Shown piece by piece: positions 53,871 to 62,612 of a stretch of DNA of 63,900 nt. Each line of letters starts with the position of its first letter. Within the stretch, counting starts at the first letter, position 1. The DNA comes from CAZBRS01 sp964494475 (GTDB lineage: Bacteria; Myxococcota_A; UBA9042; CAZBRS01): positions 1-63,900 of the forward strand of contig CAZBRS010000037.1 of assembly GCA_964494475.1 (NCBI GenBank), given 5' to 3'. The notes under the pieces are model-generated. The model was not told the DNA's origin and ran no database searches. It saw nothing but the letters and a program-made list of their open reading frames with translations. The position numbers were made by a program, and so were the translations under genes.

Positions 53871-54422
53871 ATGGCCGTCGACGCCTGGCCGAAGCTCGGA
53901 GAGAAGGCGCTGCTCGCGACCCCGATCTTCTCGGTGAACGAGGTGCGCCTGGAGCACCCCGACAACGGCGCCAGCGTGCCGTTCACGGTGGTCCGGTCCA
54001 ACGACTGGGTGAACGTGATCCCCCTGACGCCGGAGGGGGGTGTGGTGCTCATCCGGCAGTTCCGGGCCGGCACCGAGGAGGTGGCCCTCGAGATCCCCGG
54101 CGGCATGATCGAGGCGGGCGAGCAGCCCGGGTCCGCGGCCGCGCGCGAGCTCACCGAGGAGACGGGCTTCGTGGCCGGCTCGCTCGAGCTGCTGGGCATG
54201 GTGCGGCCGAACCCGGCCTTCCTCGACAACCGCTGCTTCACCTACCTCGCGAAGGGTTGCCTGCCCACCGCCAGCACCGACTTCGACCCCGACGAACGCA
54301 TCGAGGTCGAGGTCGTACCGCTCGAGCACGTGCGCGGCCTCATCGTGTCGGGAGCCATCGACCATTCGCTGGTGGTGGCGGCCTTCTACCACCTGTTCGT
54401 GACCCGCGCGGGCGGGGTATGA
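53871..54422 (+). CDS. Nudix hydrolase (ADP-ribose pyrophosphatase type)
   Basis: 183 residues. The Nudix box is complete: GGMIEAGEQPGSAAARELTEETGF (here 24 long; key residues G, E, REL, EE, G in the right spacing) and is preceded by RQFRAGTEEVALEIPGG, as in ADP-ribose/NDP-sugar pyrophosphatases. Substrate inferred. ATG after GGGAGGAATC. The stop overlaps the next gene's ATG (ATGA), so this is one transcript with the transporter protein and carboxypeptidase genes. Confidence 0.93.
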   Translation: MAVDAWPKLGEKALLATPIFSVNEVRLEHPDNGASVPFTVVRSNDWVNVIPLTPEGGVVLIRQFRAGTEEVALEIPGGMIEAGEQPGSAAARELTEETGFVAGSLELLGMVRPNPAFLDNRCFTYLAKGCLPTASTDFDPDERIEVEVVPLEHVRGLIVSGAIDHSLVVAAFYHLFVTRAGGV

Positions 54423-56137
54423 CGTCCGGCCGCGCCACGATCGTCGGGCTCGTCGTGCTGCTCGGGGCCGTTGCGTGTTACCGCGAGGCCGCCGTCGATC
54501 GACCGCGCGCCCAGACGCTGGTGCTCGTCCACCCGGCGCCCTGGACCACCCTCGACCCGCGCTTCGTGACCGACGCCATGACGGCCAAGGTGCTCGGCCT
54601 CATCGTCGAGCCCCTGGTCCGCTTCGAGCGCCTCGATGGCGAGCCCACCTTCGTGCTGGCCACGGGCGTCCGGCGCCTGGAGGGCCCGGCCCCGATCTGG
54701 CGGTTCGAGCTCCGGCGGGGCGTGCGCTTCCACGACGGGCGGCCCTTCGACTGCCGCGACGTGGCGTTCACCTACCGGTCGATGCTCGATCCGGCCCTCG
54801 GCTCGCCCTACCAGGGCGGCCTGGCGCGCAAGTGGAGGGCCGTCCGTTGCGGACCCGAGCTGCACCAGGTCGACCTCGAGCTGGCCGCCGACGAGGCCGG
54901 CTTCCTGGCCGATCTGGCCACGGGCATCGTGCCGGCCGGCGCGGCCGTCGACGCCCCGCCCATCGGGACCGGCCCCTTCCAGTTGGTGACCGACCACGGT
55001 GGGCGCCGGGCGCTGCTCGAGCGCTTCGACGGCTGGCACGGCGAGCCCCCGGCCTGGCGCTGGCTGCGCATCGACGTGTTGCCCGAGGAGGCCTCGCGGG
55101 TGCTGGCCCTGGTCGGGGGGGCGGCCGACGTGGTGATCAACGGCGTGGGTCCGGCCGTGGCGCGGGCGCTCGAGGACGAGCCCGGCGTGCGCGTCCTGGG
55201 CGGCGAGTCGGCCATCGTCACGTACCTGCTCGTGAACCTGCGCCAGCCCGCGCTGGCCGATCGGCGCGTCCGGCGCGCCCTGGGGCTGGCCCTCGATCGG
55301 CCCGGCATCCTGGGCGATCTGTTCGCGAACTACGGCCGTACGGCCGAGGGCATCCTGCCCCCCGCTCACTGGGCCGCGGTGTCCACGCCCGCGCTCGTCT
55401 ACGACCCCGTCGAGGCCGCGCACCTGCTCGAGCTCGCCGGCTTCGCGCCCGACCCCGACACGGGCGTGCGGTTGGCGCTGACGCTCAAGCTCTCGAACGC
55501 GCGGCTGCGGCGGCTCGTGGGCCGTCGCCTGGCCGAGGACTGGGCCCGCGCGGGTGTGGCGGTCGAGCCGCGTCCGTTCGATCTGGCCACCTTCCTGGCC
55601 GACGTGCGCGCGGGCAGCTTCGACCTGGCGGTGCTGCAGCTGCCCGACACCCTCGAGCCCGACGTCCTACGCTGGATGTTCTCCTCGCTGAACGTGCCCG
55701 CGGCCGGCGATCCGAAGGGCGCCACGTTCTTCGATCGCGCGCCGCGCGAGGGGTTGCCCGCCCACGCCTGGCTCATGCTCGCGTCGTCGCGGGCCGACTG
55801 CCGGGCCTGGGCGCGCGACCTCGTGCTCGAGCGGTTGGCGCCCGGGTCCAACGCGCCCGCGCGGGTCGCAGGCTACGTACGTGGCAACCGCACCTGGTAC
55901 GCGAACCCGGGCGTCGACTGCCTGCTCGATCTGGCGTCGCGGGCCCCTGACCGCGAGCGGCGGGCCGCCCTGGTGAAAGAGGCCCAACGGGCCCTGGCCG
56001 AGGACCTGCCCGTCATCCCCCTCTGGCGTGAGGACAACCTGGCCGTGGTCTCGACGCGGGTCGAGGGGCTGTCGTTGTCGCCCGTGGGGCGGTATACCGG
56101 GCTCGAGCGGATCCGGCTCCGCGAGGAGGCTCCATGA
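54419..56137 (+). CDS. ABC transporter substrate-binding lipoprotein (peptide/nickel family 5)
   Basis: 572 residues: signal peptide with lipobox AVAC, then the SBP_bac_5 fold. Marks are WTTLDPRFVTDAMTAKV near the start, RFHDGRPFDCRDVAFTYRSM and the second-lobe NARLRRLVGRRLAEDW. Such proteins bind oligopeptides, nickel or similar. The matching permease and ATPase are not in the window, so it is an orphan in this region. It is coupled on both sides by ATGA overlaps (Nudix before, carboxypeptidase after). The peptidase partner hints at wall-peptide recycling, by inference only. Confidence 0.86.
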   Translation: MTSGRATIVGLVVLLGAVACYREAAVDRPRAQTLVLVHPAPWTTLDPRFVTDAMTAKVLGLIVEPLVRFERLDGEPTFVLATGVRRLEGPAPIWRFELRRGVRFHDGRPFDCRDVAFTYRSMLDPALGSPYQGGLARKWRAVRCGPELHQVDLELAADEAGFLADLATGIVPAGAAVDAPPIGTGPFQLVTDHGGRRALLERFDGWHGEPPAWRWLRIDVLPEEASRVLALVGGAADVVINGVGPAVARALEDEPGVRVLGGESAIVTYLLVNLRQPALADRRVRRALGLALDRPGILGDLFANYGRTAEGILPPAHWAAVSTPALVYDPVEAAHLLELAGFAPDPDTGVRLALTLKLSNARLRRLVGRRLAEDWARAGVAVEPRPFDLATFLADVRAGSFDLAVLQLPDTLEPDVLRWMFSSLNVPAAGDPKGATFFDRAPREGLPAHAWLMLASSRADCRAWARDLVLERLAPGSNAPARVAGYVRGNRTWYANPGVDCLLDLASRAPDRERRAALVKEAQRALAEDLPVIPLWREDNLAVVSTRVEGLSLSPVGRYTGLERIRLREEAP

Positions 56138-57621
56138 GAACCGTGGGCATCGTCGCAGCGATCGCGGTCCTGGTGCTGGGGCCGCCGTCATCGGCTTTCG
56201 CGGGCCCGTCCCTGACGTGGCAGGCCCTCGATCCGGGCGCGTTGCCCGAAGGGGTGGCCTGGGCCGGCGTGTACGTGGGTGCCCCCGATGGGGTTGGCGA
56301 GCCCCTGTTGGAGCACGGCGCCGACCTGGTCCTGAACCCCGCTTCGGTGAGCAAGCTGGCCACGGCCTGGCTTGCGCTCGAGGTGCTGGGTCCCGAGCAC
56401 CGCTTCGTCACGCGGCTGCTGGCCGCGGGCGACGATCTGGTGCTGCAGGCGGGCGGCGACCCGGCGCTGTCGTACCGCGACCTGCTCGAGATGGCGGCGC
56501 GCCTTCGACATCGGGGGCGCGCCAGCTTTCGCGACCTGGTCGTCGACGGCGGGCTCTTTTCGCCGGGAACGACGCCGCCCCACTTCGACGACAAGCGCAC
56601 CGACGAGGCCTTTCGCGCCGAGGCCGGGCCCCTGGCCGTCGACGGGAACCGCGTGCTGGTGCGCGTGCGGCCGGGCGCCGCGAAGGGAGACCCTGCGCTG
56701 GTCACGCTCTACCCGCCCAGCCCCGACGTCGAGGTGCAGAACCACGCGACCACGGGCGCGGGCAAGAAGGGCTCGGTGGTGGCCGAGGCCCGGCCTTCGA
56801 AGGGTCGCACCGTGGTCGTGGTCAGCGGGCGCGTGCCGCTGTCCAGGCCGCGCGGCGTGGTGCTGGCGAAGAAGATCTACCAGCCCGGCAGCTTCGGCGC
56901 CGGCCTGGTGCGACAGGCGCTGGCGTCGCAGGGCGTCATGCTCACGGGCGTCGTGCGCTTCGAGTCGACCCCGGCGGGGGCGAAGCGGCTGTTGAAGCAC
57001 GCCTCGCCACGCCTGGCCGAGATCGTGGGCGACATGCTGCGGTTTTCGACCAACCTGACGGCCGAGCTGCTGCTGCGGCACCTGGACGAGGCCGCGCAGG
57101 GCAAGCGCTTCGGCGCCGGTGCCTTGCGCTTGCAGGCTGAGGTGTTGCGCGTGACGGGGCTGCCCGAGGGCGAGGTGCGGATCGCGAACGGCTCGGGGCT
57201 CTACGACGCGAACCGCCTGTCGGCGCGCGCCGTTGGTCGACTGCTGGTCCACGCGCTGCAGGGTTCGTGGGCGTCCGAATACCGCGCGGCGCTGGCGCGG
57301 GCTGGAGGCGAGGGCACGCTGCACGCGCGCCTGGCGGGCCTGCCGTTCCGGGGCAAGACCGGCACGCTCGACCAGAGCGTGACGCTGGCGGGCGTGCTGG
57401 AGCCCGGCGACGGCAGCTACGTGCCCGTGGTCGTGCTGCTGCAGGGCGAACTGGCCGGCCAGGCCGGGCCATGCCGGGAGTGGATGGACAGGCTGGTGTC
57501 GAACGTGGCGGCCGCGCTCGCGCCCGTCGAGGCCCCCGTCACGCGCGACCCACCCACGGACGCTCCTCCTCCTCGTCCCACTGACGAAGCCGACGCCGTG
57601 TCCGCACCCACTTCACCGTGA
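56134..57621 (+). CDS. dacB: D-alanyl-D-alanine carboxypeptidase/endopeptidase (PBP4 family)
   Basis: Periplasmic penicillin-binding protein that trims or cuts peptidoglycan peptides. 495 residues with a signal peptide (LGPPSSAFAG). Catalytic triad in family order: Ser71-x-x-Lys74 (NPASVSKLAT), STN (about 305) and KTG (about 408, FRGKTGTLDQS). The ordering and the inserted domain between the first two motifs fit class-C PBP4 (M15-like S13). The last 83 bp overlap the end of the convergent peptidase-like gene. Confidence 0.9.
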   Translation: MRTVGIVAAIAVLVLGPPSSAFAGPSLTWQALDPGALPEGVAWAGVYVGAPDGVGEPLLEHGADLVLNPASVSKLATAWLALEVLGPEHRFVTRLLAAGDDLVLQAGGDPALSYRDLLEMAARLRHRGRASFRDLVVDGGLFSPGTTPPHFDDKRTDEAFRAEAGPLAVDGNRVLVRVRPGAAKGDPALVTLYPPSPDVEVQNHATTGAGKKGSVVAEARPSKGRTVVVVSGRVPLSRPRGVVLAKKIYQPGSFGAGLVRQALASQGVMLTGVVRFESTPAGAKRLLKHASPRLAEIVGDMLRFSTNLTAELLLRHLDEAAQGKRFGAGALRLQAEVLRVTGLPEGEVRIANGSGLYDANRLSARAVGRLLVHALQGSWASEYRAALARAGGEGTLHARLAGLPFRGKTGTLDQSVTLAGVLEPGDGSYVPVVVLLQGELAGQAGPCREWMDRLVSNVAAALAPVEAPVTRDPPTDAPPPRPTDEADAVSAPTSP

Positions 57622-58438
57622 CGGCCACCAGGAAGAGCAGCGTCACGCCGGACCAGATCATCCAGTCGGTCGACAGCACGCGCCACCACGACGCGTCGCG
57701 CTCCAGTTCGAGCCGCCACGCGTTGAACAGGCCCTCGGAGGAGCCGCCGTAGAGACGGACCAGGTGCCGCTCGAAGTCGCCGAAGCGGCGCGTGTCGCGG
57801 ACCAGCTCGCGCAGGCGCTCATAACCGTGCTGGCGGAGCATCCAGCGCACCAGGAAGGCGCTCTGGGCGTAGGCCAGGTGCAACGCGGGCCCCTCGGGCG
57901 GAAAGCTCCGGGTGAGCGCCGAGATGGGGAGCAGCCGGCCCGACGCGGCGGCGTTGAGGGCCGGGTCGAGGCGGTTGACCAGCGCCTCGCCCGACTGCAG
58001 GATGGCCACGCCTTCGGAGAACCAACGCGGGAACTCGCGGCGAGAAAGGCCGCCGAGCAGCACCAGGTGCGAGAGCTCGTGGCGGAAGGTCTCGTCGAGG
58101 GTGAAGAGGTGGGTGCGGTCGACCCGCAAGAGGATGCGGCCGGCCTCCGCGTCGGCCAGGCCCACGGCCCAGTCGATGGCCACGCGCCCTTCGGGGACGT
58201 CCTGCAGGTCGCGGAACTCGTCCAGGGTGTCGGCCACGTCGACCGTGACGGCGTCGGGGGCGGGCACGTTCAGCTCGGCAGCCAGGCGCAGGAGCGTGGC
58301 CTCGCCCTCGTCGATCAGGGGCGCCACCGCCGCCTCGCGGTCGGGCGCGAAGTGCCAGGTGAAGCGCCCCTGGCGCACCTCGCGGACCGGCTGAAGCGCC
58401 AGCGCCGCGACCAGCAGGAGCGTGGCGAAGCCGCTCAC
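57539..58438 (-). CDS. Membrane-anchored peptidase-MA-like metalloprotease
   Basis: 299 residues from a GTG. N-terminal leader, then the zinc motif H120-E121-LS-H124 (FRHELSHLVLLGG) with a third-ligand segment RWFSEGVA (Glu142), 18 residues on: the gluzincin pattern of the MA-like family. A C-terminal membrane helix (MIWSGVTLLFLVAVTVKWV) ends in a basic tail. It is last in the minus-strand operon; the GTGA overlap with the TonB-like gene suggests coupling. The 83-bp convergent overlap with dacB is exceptional for this window. Confidence 0.75.
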   Translation of the reverse strand: MSGFATLLLVAALALQPVREVRQGRFTWHFAPDREAAVAPLIDEGEATLLRLAAELNVPAPDAVTVDVADTLDEFRDLQDVPEGRVAIDWAVGLADAEAGRILLRVDRTHLFTLDETFRHELSHLVLLGGLSRREFPRWFSEGVAILQSGEALVNRLDPALNAAASGRLLPISALTRSFPPEGPALHLAYAQSAFLVRWMLRQHGYERLRELVRDTRRFGDFERHLVRLYGGSSEGLFNAWRLELERDASWWRVLSTDWMIWSGVTLLFLVAVTVKWVRTRRRLRQWDEEEERPWVGRA

Positions 58439-59463
58439 CAGGCGCCTCCGAATCCGCTGCCGTTCATCTCGAGGTAGAAGCCGAAGTTGAAGACGATGCG
58501 GCCGCTCTCGTCGGCCAGCCCGGTCGGCGGGTTCAGGAAGGGCCCGGAGGCCTGGAAGGCGCGCACGGCCTCGTCGTCGAGGAAGGTGAGGCCCGACTTC
58601 CGGACGCGCGCCACCGACACCACGTTGCCGTTGGCGTCGAGCACCACCCGCACGACGGTGAGCCGGTTCTGGCGCTGGTAGATGGACCACGTGGGGTCGC
58701 GGCGCTGGTACTGCTCGTTGGGGCTCCAGTGCTGCTTCACCTGCTCGCGTACGCGGTGGAAGAAGTCCCAGTACCGGAAGCTGCGCGTGTTCAGGCTGGT
58801 GCGCTCGCCCTCGTTCGTCACGTCGAGGAGCGCGTCGTCGGAGGCCACGTCGGCCACGTACAGGCCGTCGCCCACCAGCTCGGCGCTGGCCTCGGCCAGG
58901 TCTTCGATGGAGCCCGACGGCCGCACGGGACCGCTGCCCGGCTTCTGGAACAGCACCGAGCGCTCGGCCCCCTCGGAGGGCACGGCCAGGCGGTTCACCG
59001 TGGCGGCGGGCGCGCGCTTGGCCATTCGGGCCTGCTTCTGCGGTTCCTTGGCCTTCTTGGGGGTCCCCGGCCGCGTGGCGGCGGGCGCGACCGCCGTGGA
59101 GGGCGGCGTGGGCGAGGCCTCTGCGGTGGCGGGGCGCTCGCGGGCGCGCACCTCCTGGTCGGTCGCGGCGTCCTCGCGGCCCAGGAAGCGCGCGGTCTTC
59201 GGCGGCTTGCGCTGCTCCGGGGGAGGGAGGAACTCGACCACGATGCCCTTCTGCTCGGCCCGCCGGGCCTCGCTCGGCGGGTCGGCCCGGGCCACGCCCT
59301 CGCGCAGGCGACGCAGGTGGTCGCCGTGCGCGGGACGGCCGCGGTCGATGTCCATCCAGAGGAACAGCGCGATGTGCAGCACGATGGTGAGGAGGATGGC
59401 GAAGAGATCGTCCTCGAAGCGCCATTCGCGCGGATCGTCGTCCTTGTCCGGGAGCTCGCTCAT
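58435..59463 (-). CDS. TonB-family energy-transducer-like protein
   Basis: 342 residues: a short cytoplasmic tail, one membrane helix (FAILLTIVLHIALFLWM, about 22-38), a long Pro/Ala/Arg-rich periplasmic stalk (40-170), and a TonB C-terminal domain (VRVVLDANGNVVSVARVRKSG, FLDDEAVRAFQASGPFLNPP). Such proteins pass inner-membrane energy to outer-membrane receptors, or serve as GltJ-type adaptors in myxobacteria. ExbB/ExbD are absent nearby. It lies between the ATP-grasp gene (31-bp gap) and the peptidase gene. Confidence 0.87.
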   Translation of the reverse strand: MSELPDKDDDPREWRFEDDLFAILLTIVLHIALFLWMDIDRGRPAHGDHLRRLREGVARADPPSEARRAEQKGIVVEFLPPPEQRKPPKTARFLGREDAATDQEVRARERPATAEASPTPPSTAVAPAATRPGTPKKAKEPQKQARMAKRAPAATVNRLAVPSEGAERSVLFQKPGSGPVRPSGSIEDLAEASAELVGDGLYVADVASDDALLDVTNEGERTSLNTRSFRYWDFFHRVREQVKQHWSPNEQYQRRDPTWSIYQRQNRLTVVRVVLDANGNVVSVARVRKSGLTFLDDEAVRAFQASGPFLNPPTGLADESGRIVFNFGFYLEMNGSGFGGAW

Positions 59464-59494
59464 GCCATGATCATAGTGTCGGGCCTCGCGGGAT

Positions 59495-60532
59495 TCAACG
59501 CCGCGACAGGGGCTTCATATTCCCACCAACGCCTCGAGCGGCCTCGAGGGCGTCGAAGATTCGCGCCGCCACGTCGACGCCATAGAGCCCGTGCAGGTTG
59601 CCGAGCCCCCCCGGGGCGTACACGTTCACCTCGAGCACGCGCCCGCCGGCCAGGTCGAGGCCGGCGAGGGCGATGCCGTCGGCGCGCAGGGCCGGCCCGA
59701 GCGCCTCGACGATCTCGTGGTCGGCGGGGCCGAGGGCGGCCGCCGCGCGCGACCCGCCCGCGTGCACGTTGTTGCGGAAGTCGTCGGCGCGGTGGACGCG
59801 GCGGTAGACCGACAGCCGCCCGCCCCCCAGATCGAAGGGCCGGCCCTCCCACAGCACCACGCGCAGGTCGCCCTCGGCCGCCGCGGGCACGAGCTCCTGG
59901 GCCACCACGTAGCCGAGCCCCGCGAGCGTGTCGACCATCGAGGCCAGGTTGGCGTCGCGCGCGCCCTCGACGCGAAAGACCCCCAGCCCGCCGGCGCCGT
60001 GCAGCGGCTTCAGCACCGCGGGGCCGCCGAGCTCGGCCACGAAGGCCCGGAGGGTTGCTTCGTCGCGGCTCACGAGCGTGCGCGGCCGCAGGCGCTCGGG
60101 CAGGTCGGCCAGCGCGACCCCGCTGGCCCAGGCGTCGGCGCGCGCGGGGCGGTTGATGACCCGCACGCCGTCGCGCTCCAGCGCGTGCGCGAAGGGGCCC
60201 ACGGGGTTGCCGAGCTTCGCGCCCCAGTCGGAGTAGCGGTCGTGGGGGTTGTGCCGCAGCAGCGCGACGTCGAAACTGGAGAGGTCGAGCGAGGCCTGGT
60301 CGAGCTCGCCGGATCGCAGGCACGCCGCCGTGGACGCCCTCGTGGCAGGGGCACCCTCCAGGCGGGGTCGCACGCCCCGGCCGGTGACCCGCCCGTTCGA
60401 GGCCAGGCCCAGCGACAGGAAGTCGACCAGCCAGGCCTCGTGGCCGCGCCGCAGCGCCTCGACGAACAGCCAGATCGTGGTGTTCTCCGCGCGCTGCAGC
60501 GACAGCCAGCCGGTCACGACGACGACGCGCAC
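59495..60532 (-). CDS. ATP-grasp ligase, glutathione-synthetase-like
   Basis: 345 residues from a GTG. A GshB-like N-terminal domain (VVVTGWLSLQRAENTTIWLF, LLRHNPHDRYSDWG, GVRVINRPARA) precedes the ATP-grasp core with AVLKPLHGAGGLGVFRV and LEVNVYAPGGLGNLHGL, where Glu and Asn hold Mg-ATP. These enzymes join a carboxylate to an amine; glutathione synthetase is the nearest model but gshA is not near and RimK-like roles are possible. The start overlaps tlyA by 19 bp. Confidence 0.78.
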   Translation of the reverse strand: MRVVVVTGWLSLQRAENTTIWLFVEALRRGHEAWLVDFLSLGLASNGRVTGRGVRPRLEGAPATRASTAACLRSGELDQASLDLSSFDVALLRHNPHDRYSDWGAKLGNPVGPFAHALERDGVRVINRPARADAWASGVALADLPERLRPRTLVSRDEATLRAFVAELGGPAVLKPLHGAGGLGVFRVEGARDANLASMVDTLAGLGYVVAQELVPAAAEGDLRVVLWEGRPFDLGGGRLSVYRRVHRADDFRNNVHAGGSRAAAALGPADHEIVEALGPALRADGIALAGLDLAGGRVLEVNVYAPGGLGNLHGLYGVDVAARIFDALEAARGVGGNMKPLSRR

Positions 60533-61266
60533 GGTGCCACCTCCAGCAGCAGGAAGACCTCGATGTTGCCATCGGCGCCCGCCACGGGCGACGCCATCCG
60601 CCCCCGCTCGGCCAGGCCGAGCTCGCGCCCCGTGGCCGCCACCTCGTCGACCACCCGGCGGCGCACCGCCTCGTCGCGCACCACGCCCCCGGGCGGCACC
60701 TCGTCGGGGCGGGCCTCGAACTGCGGCTTTACCATCAGGAGCAGCCGCCCCTCGGGCCGCACGACCGACGCCAGGGCGGGCAGCACGCGTGTCAGCGAGA
60801 TGAACGACAAATCGGCGGTGACCAGATCGACCGCCTCGCCCAGCGAAGCCACGCTCAGCCGATCGACGTGGGTGCGCTCGTGCACGACCACGCGCGCGTC
60901 GCTGCGCACCTTCCACGCCAGCAGCCCGCGCCCCACGTCGACGGCGTGCACGCGCGCGGCACCGCGCTGCAGCAGGCAATCGGTGAAGCCCCCGGTCGAG
61001 GCCCCGGCGTCGAGGGCCACCGCCCCCCGCACGTCGACCCCGAGGCCGTCGAGCGCCGCCGCCAGCTTGTGCCCGCCGCGCGACACGTAGGGCTCGCGCA
61101 GGACCGCCACGTCGTCGTCCGGGCCGACGGGCCGGCCCGCGGTGCGTACGCGCGCCCCGGCCACGCGCACGTGTCCCGCCAGGATGAGCGCGCCGGCCTC
61201 GCGTCGGTCGGCGGCCAGCCCGCGCGTCACCAGCAGGTCATCGAGTCGGGTTCGGATCGTCGGCAT
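60514..61266 (-). CDS. tlyA: TlyA-family rRNA 2'-O-methyltransferase
   Basis: 250 residues: N-terminal S4 domain (TRLDDLLVTRGLAADRREA, GHVRVAG), then an FtsJ-like methyltransferase with SAM motif LDAGASTGGFTD and TADLSFISL plus the KPQFEA lysine segment (K-D-K-type site). TlyA methylates 16S C1409 and, in some bacteria, 23S C1920. It lies next to xseB, a pairing seen in many genomes, with a 29-bp overlap. Confidence 0.93.
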   Translation of the reverse strand: MPTIRTRLDDLLVTRGLAADRREAGALILAGHVRVAGARVRTAGRPVGPDDDVAVLREPYVSRGGHKLAAALDGLGVDVRGAVALDAGASTGGFTDCLLQRGAARVHAVDVGRGLLAWKVRSDARVVVHERTHVDRLSVASLGEAVDLVTADLSFISLTRVLPALASVVRPEGRLLLMVKPQFEARPDEVPPGGVVRDEAVRRRVVDEVAATGRELGLAERGRMASPVAGADGNIEVFLLLEVAPCASSS

Positions 61267-61507
61267 CGAGGTGGGTCGACAGCTCGCGCGTGATGGGGCC
61301 GTCGTCGGTCTCGGCCAGCAACTCCTCGAGCCGCCGCTCGGCGGCGTCGAGGATGCGGCGGGCCTGGCGCACCATGCCCATGCCGTGCTCGAAGCGCGTC
61401 AGGGCCTGCTCGAGCTGCAGCTCGCCCCCCTCCAGTTCGGTCGCCAGCGCCTCGAGGTCGGCCAGCAGGGTCTCGATCGGGACATCGTGGACGGCTTCTT
61501 CGGTCAC
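61238..61507 (-). CDS. xseB: Exodeoxyribonuclease VII, small subunit
   Basis: 89 residues. The pattern ETLLADLEALATELEGGELQLEQALTRFEHGM is the XseB coiled-coil signature. GTG start overlaps the hydrolase stop (GTGA). The large subunit xseA is not in the window. ExoVII degrades single-stranded DNA from both ends. Confidence 0.92.
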   Translation of the reverse strand: MTEEAVHDVPIETLLADLEALATELEGGELQLEQALTRFEHGMGMVRQARRILDAAERRLEELLAETDDGPITRELSTHLDADDPNPTR

Positions 61508-62340
61508 GACACGCCTCGCTCTCGAAGGAACTTCTCGACCCGGAGCGACACGGCCTCGGGGTACTCCGTCGTCACCACGTGCGTGCCGTCGCGCACCACG
61601 AACACCTCGGCCGCCGCCAGCTCGCGCGCCACGAGCATGGACACGTGCGGGGGGCTCAGGCGGTCGCGCTCGCCGGTGATGAGCAGCGTGGGCGCCGTCA
61701 CCAGGGGCAGGAGCTCCGTCACGCGGTGCGTCGCGAAGGGGCGCGTGAAGGCGGCGAGCACCTCGGCGTCGGCGTCGAGCACGCCCCGCACCAGGCGGGT
61801 CACCTCGGCGTCGTCGGTGGGGCGTGCCACCACGCGGAGCAGCTTCAAGGCGCGCGGCACGGCCGCCTCGTCGGCCCACAGCGGGGCCAGGCGCTCCTCG
61901 CCGACCAGGCGCCGCACGTGGCCGAGCCCCCGCAGCGCCGCCGTACCCAGGGCGTAGAGCCGGGCCGCGGGCCGGTACGTGGCGCCGAACACGCCGTTCA
62001 ACAGCACGAGAGCGCGCACGCGACCGGGCTGGATTCGGTTGAGCTCGAGCGCCACCTGGGCGCCCACGTCCCACGCGAGCACGACCACGGGGTCGAGCCC
62101 CGCCCCATCGAGCGCCGTCGCCACCTGGGCGGCGTGCTCCGCGGGCCCGGGAGCCGCTTGCCCGGCCGCGAACTCGTAGCTCCACCGATAGAAGCGCAGG
62201 CGCGACGACAACGCGGCGACGAGGGGAGCCCAGGGCGTGGGGATGCCGGGCGGCCCTCCGAGCAGCAACGCGGGAGGAGCGGAGGCCGCCCCCACCACCT
62301 CGCCGAACCCCGATCCTCGGTTACTGGCGTTCGTAGACAT
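61504..62340 (-). CDS. Alpha/beta hydrolase with Asp in the nucleophile position
   Basis: 278 residues. Oxyanion-type LLLGGPPGIP, nucleophile elbow LAWDVGAQVAL with Asp where most esterases have Ser, acid-bearing TGERDRLSPPH, and His in RDGTHVVTTEYP. An Asp nucleophile is typical of epoxide hydrolases and haloalkane dehalogenases, so hydrolysis of an epoxide or C-halogen bond is the main guess; halide-stabilising Trp residues cannot be confirmed. The start is at MSTNASN; 17 upstream codons are not conserved-looking. It is first gene of the xseB-tlyA operon. Confidence 0.75.
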   Translation of the reverse strand: MSTNASNRGSGFGEVVGAASAPPALLLGGPPGIPTPWAPLVAALSSRLRFYRWSYEFAAGQAAPGPAEHAAQVATALDGAGLDPVVVLAWDVGAQVALELNRIQPGRVRALVLLNGVFGATYRPAARLYALGTAALRGLGHVRRLVGEERLAPLWADEAAVPRALKLLRVVARPTDDAEVTRLVRGVLDADAEVLAAFTRPFATHRVTELLPLVTAPTLLITGERDRLSPPHVSMLVARELAAAEVFVVRDGTHVVTTEYPEAVSLRVEKFLRERGVS

Positions 62341-62395
62341 GGCGGCATTGTACCCATTCCCCGGCCCGTCTCCACCAAAATTCGAGAGCATCCTC

Positions 62396-62423
62396 TTGAC
62401 ACCCCGGACCGGATCGGTACACT
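62396..62423 (+). promoter_or_regulatory. tRNA-Leu promoter
   Basis: TTGACA (62396-62401), a 16-bp spacer and TACACT (62418-62423), 36 bp before the tRNA. Confidence 0.65.
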
Positions 62424-62459
62424 CGCCGTCGCCCTTGGGCGCTACGCGCTCTTTGACGT

Positions 62460-62543
62460 GCGAAAGTGGTGGAATTGGCAGACACGCTAGATTCAGGTTC
62501 TAGTGGGCGTAAGCCTGTGGGGGTTCAAGTCCCCCCTTTCGCA
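62460..62543 (+). tRNA. tRNA-Leu (anticodon CAG)
   Basis: 84 nt. Acceptor stem GCGAAAG (62460-62466) / CTTTCGC (62536-62542), discriminator A. D-arm with GGAATTGGCAGACAC, anticodon stem CTAGA / TCTAG with loop TTCAGGT (anticodon CAG, read against codon CUG), long variable arm GGGC-GTAA-GCC of class II, T-arm GGGGG-TTCAAGT-CCCCC. CCA is not encoded. The integrase fragment downstream points back toward it. Confidence 0.97.
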
Positions 62544-62579
62544 CTTGTAAGCCATTGAAACGGTAGATGTTTCACAAAG

Positions 62580-62612
62580 CGCCTCGGAGATGCCTCCGGG
62601 GCGTTTTTGTTT
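62580..62612 (+). terminator. Terminator after tRNA-Leu
   Basis: Stem CGCC-T-CGGAG (62580-62589) / CTCCG-G-GGCG (62595-62603 region) followed by TTTTT. It lies 37 bp after the tRNA end. Confidence 0.75.
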
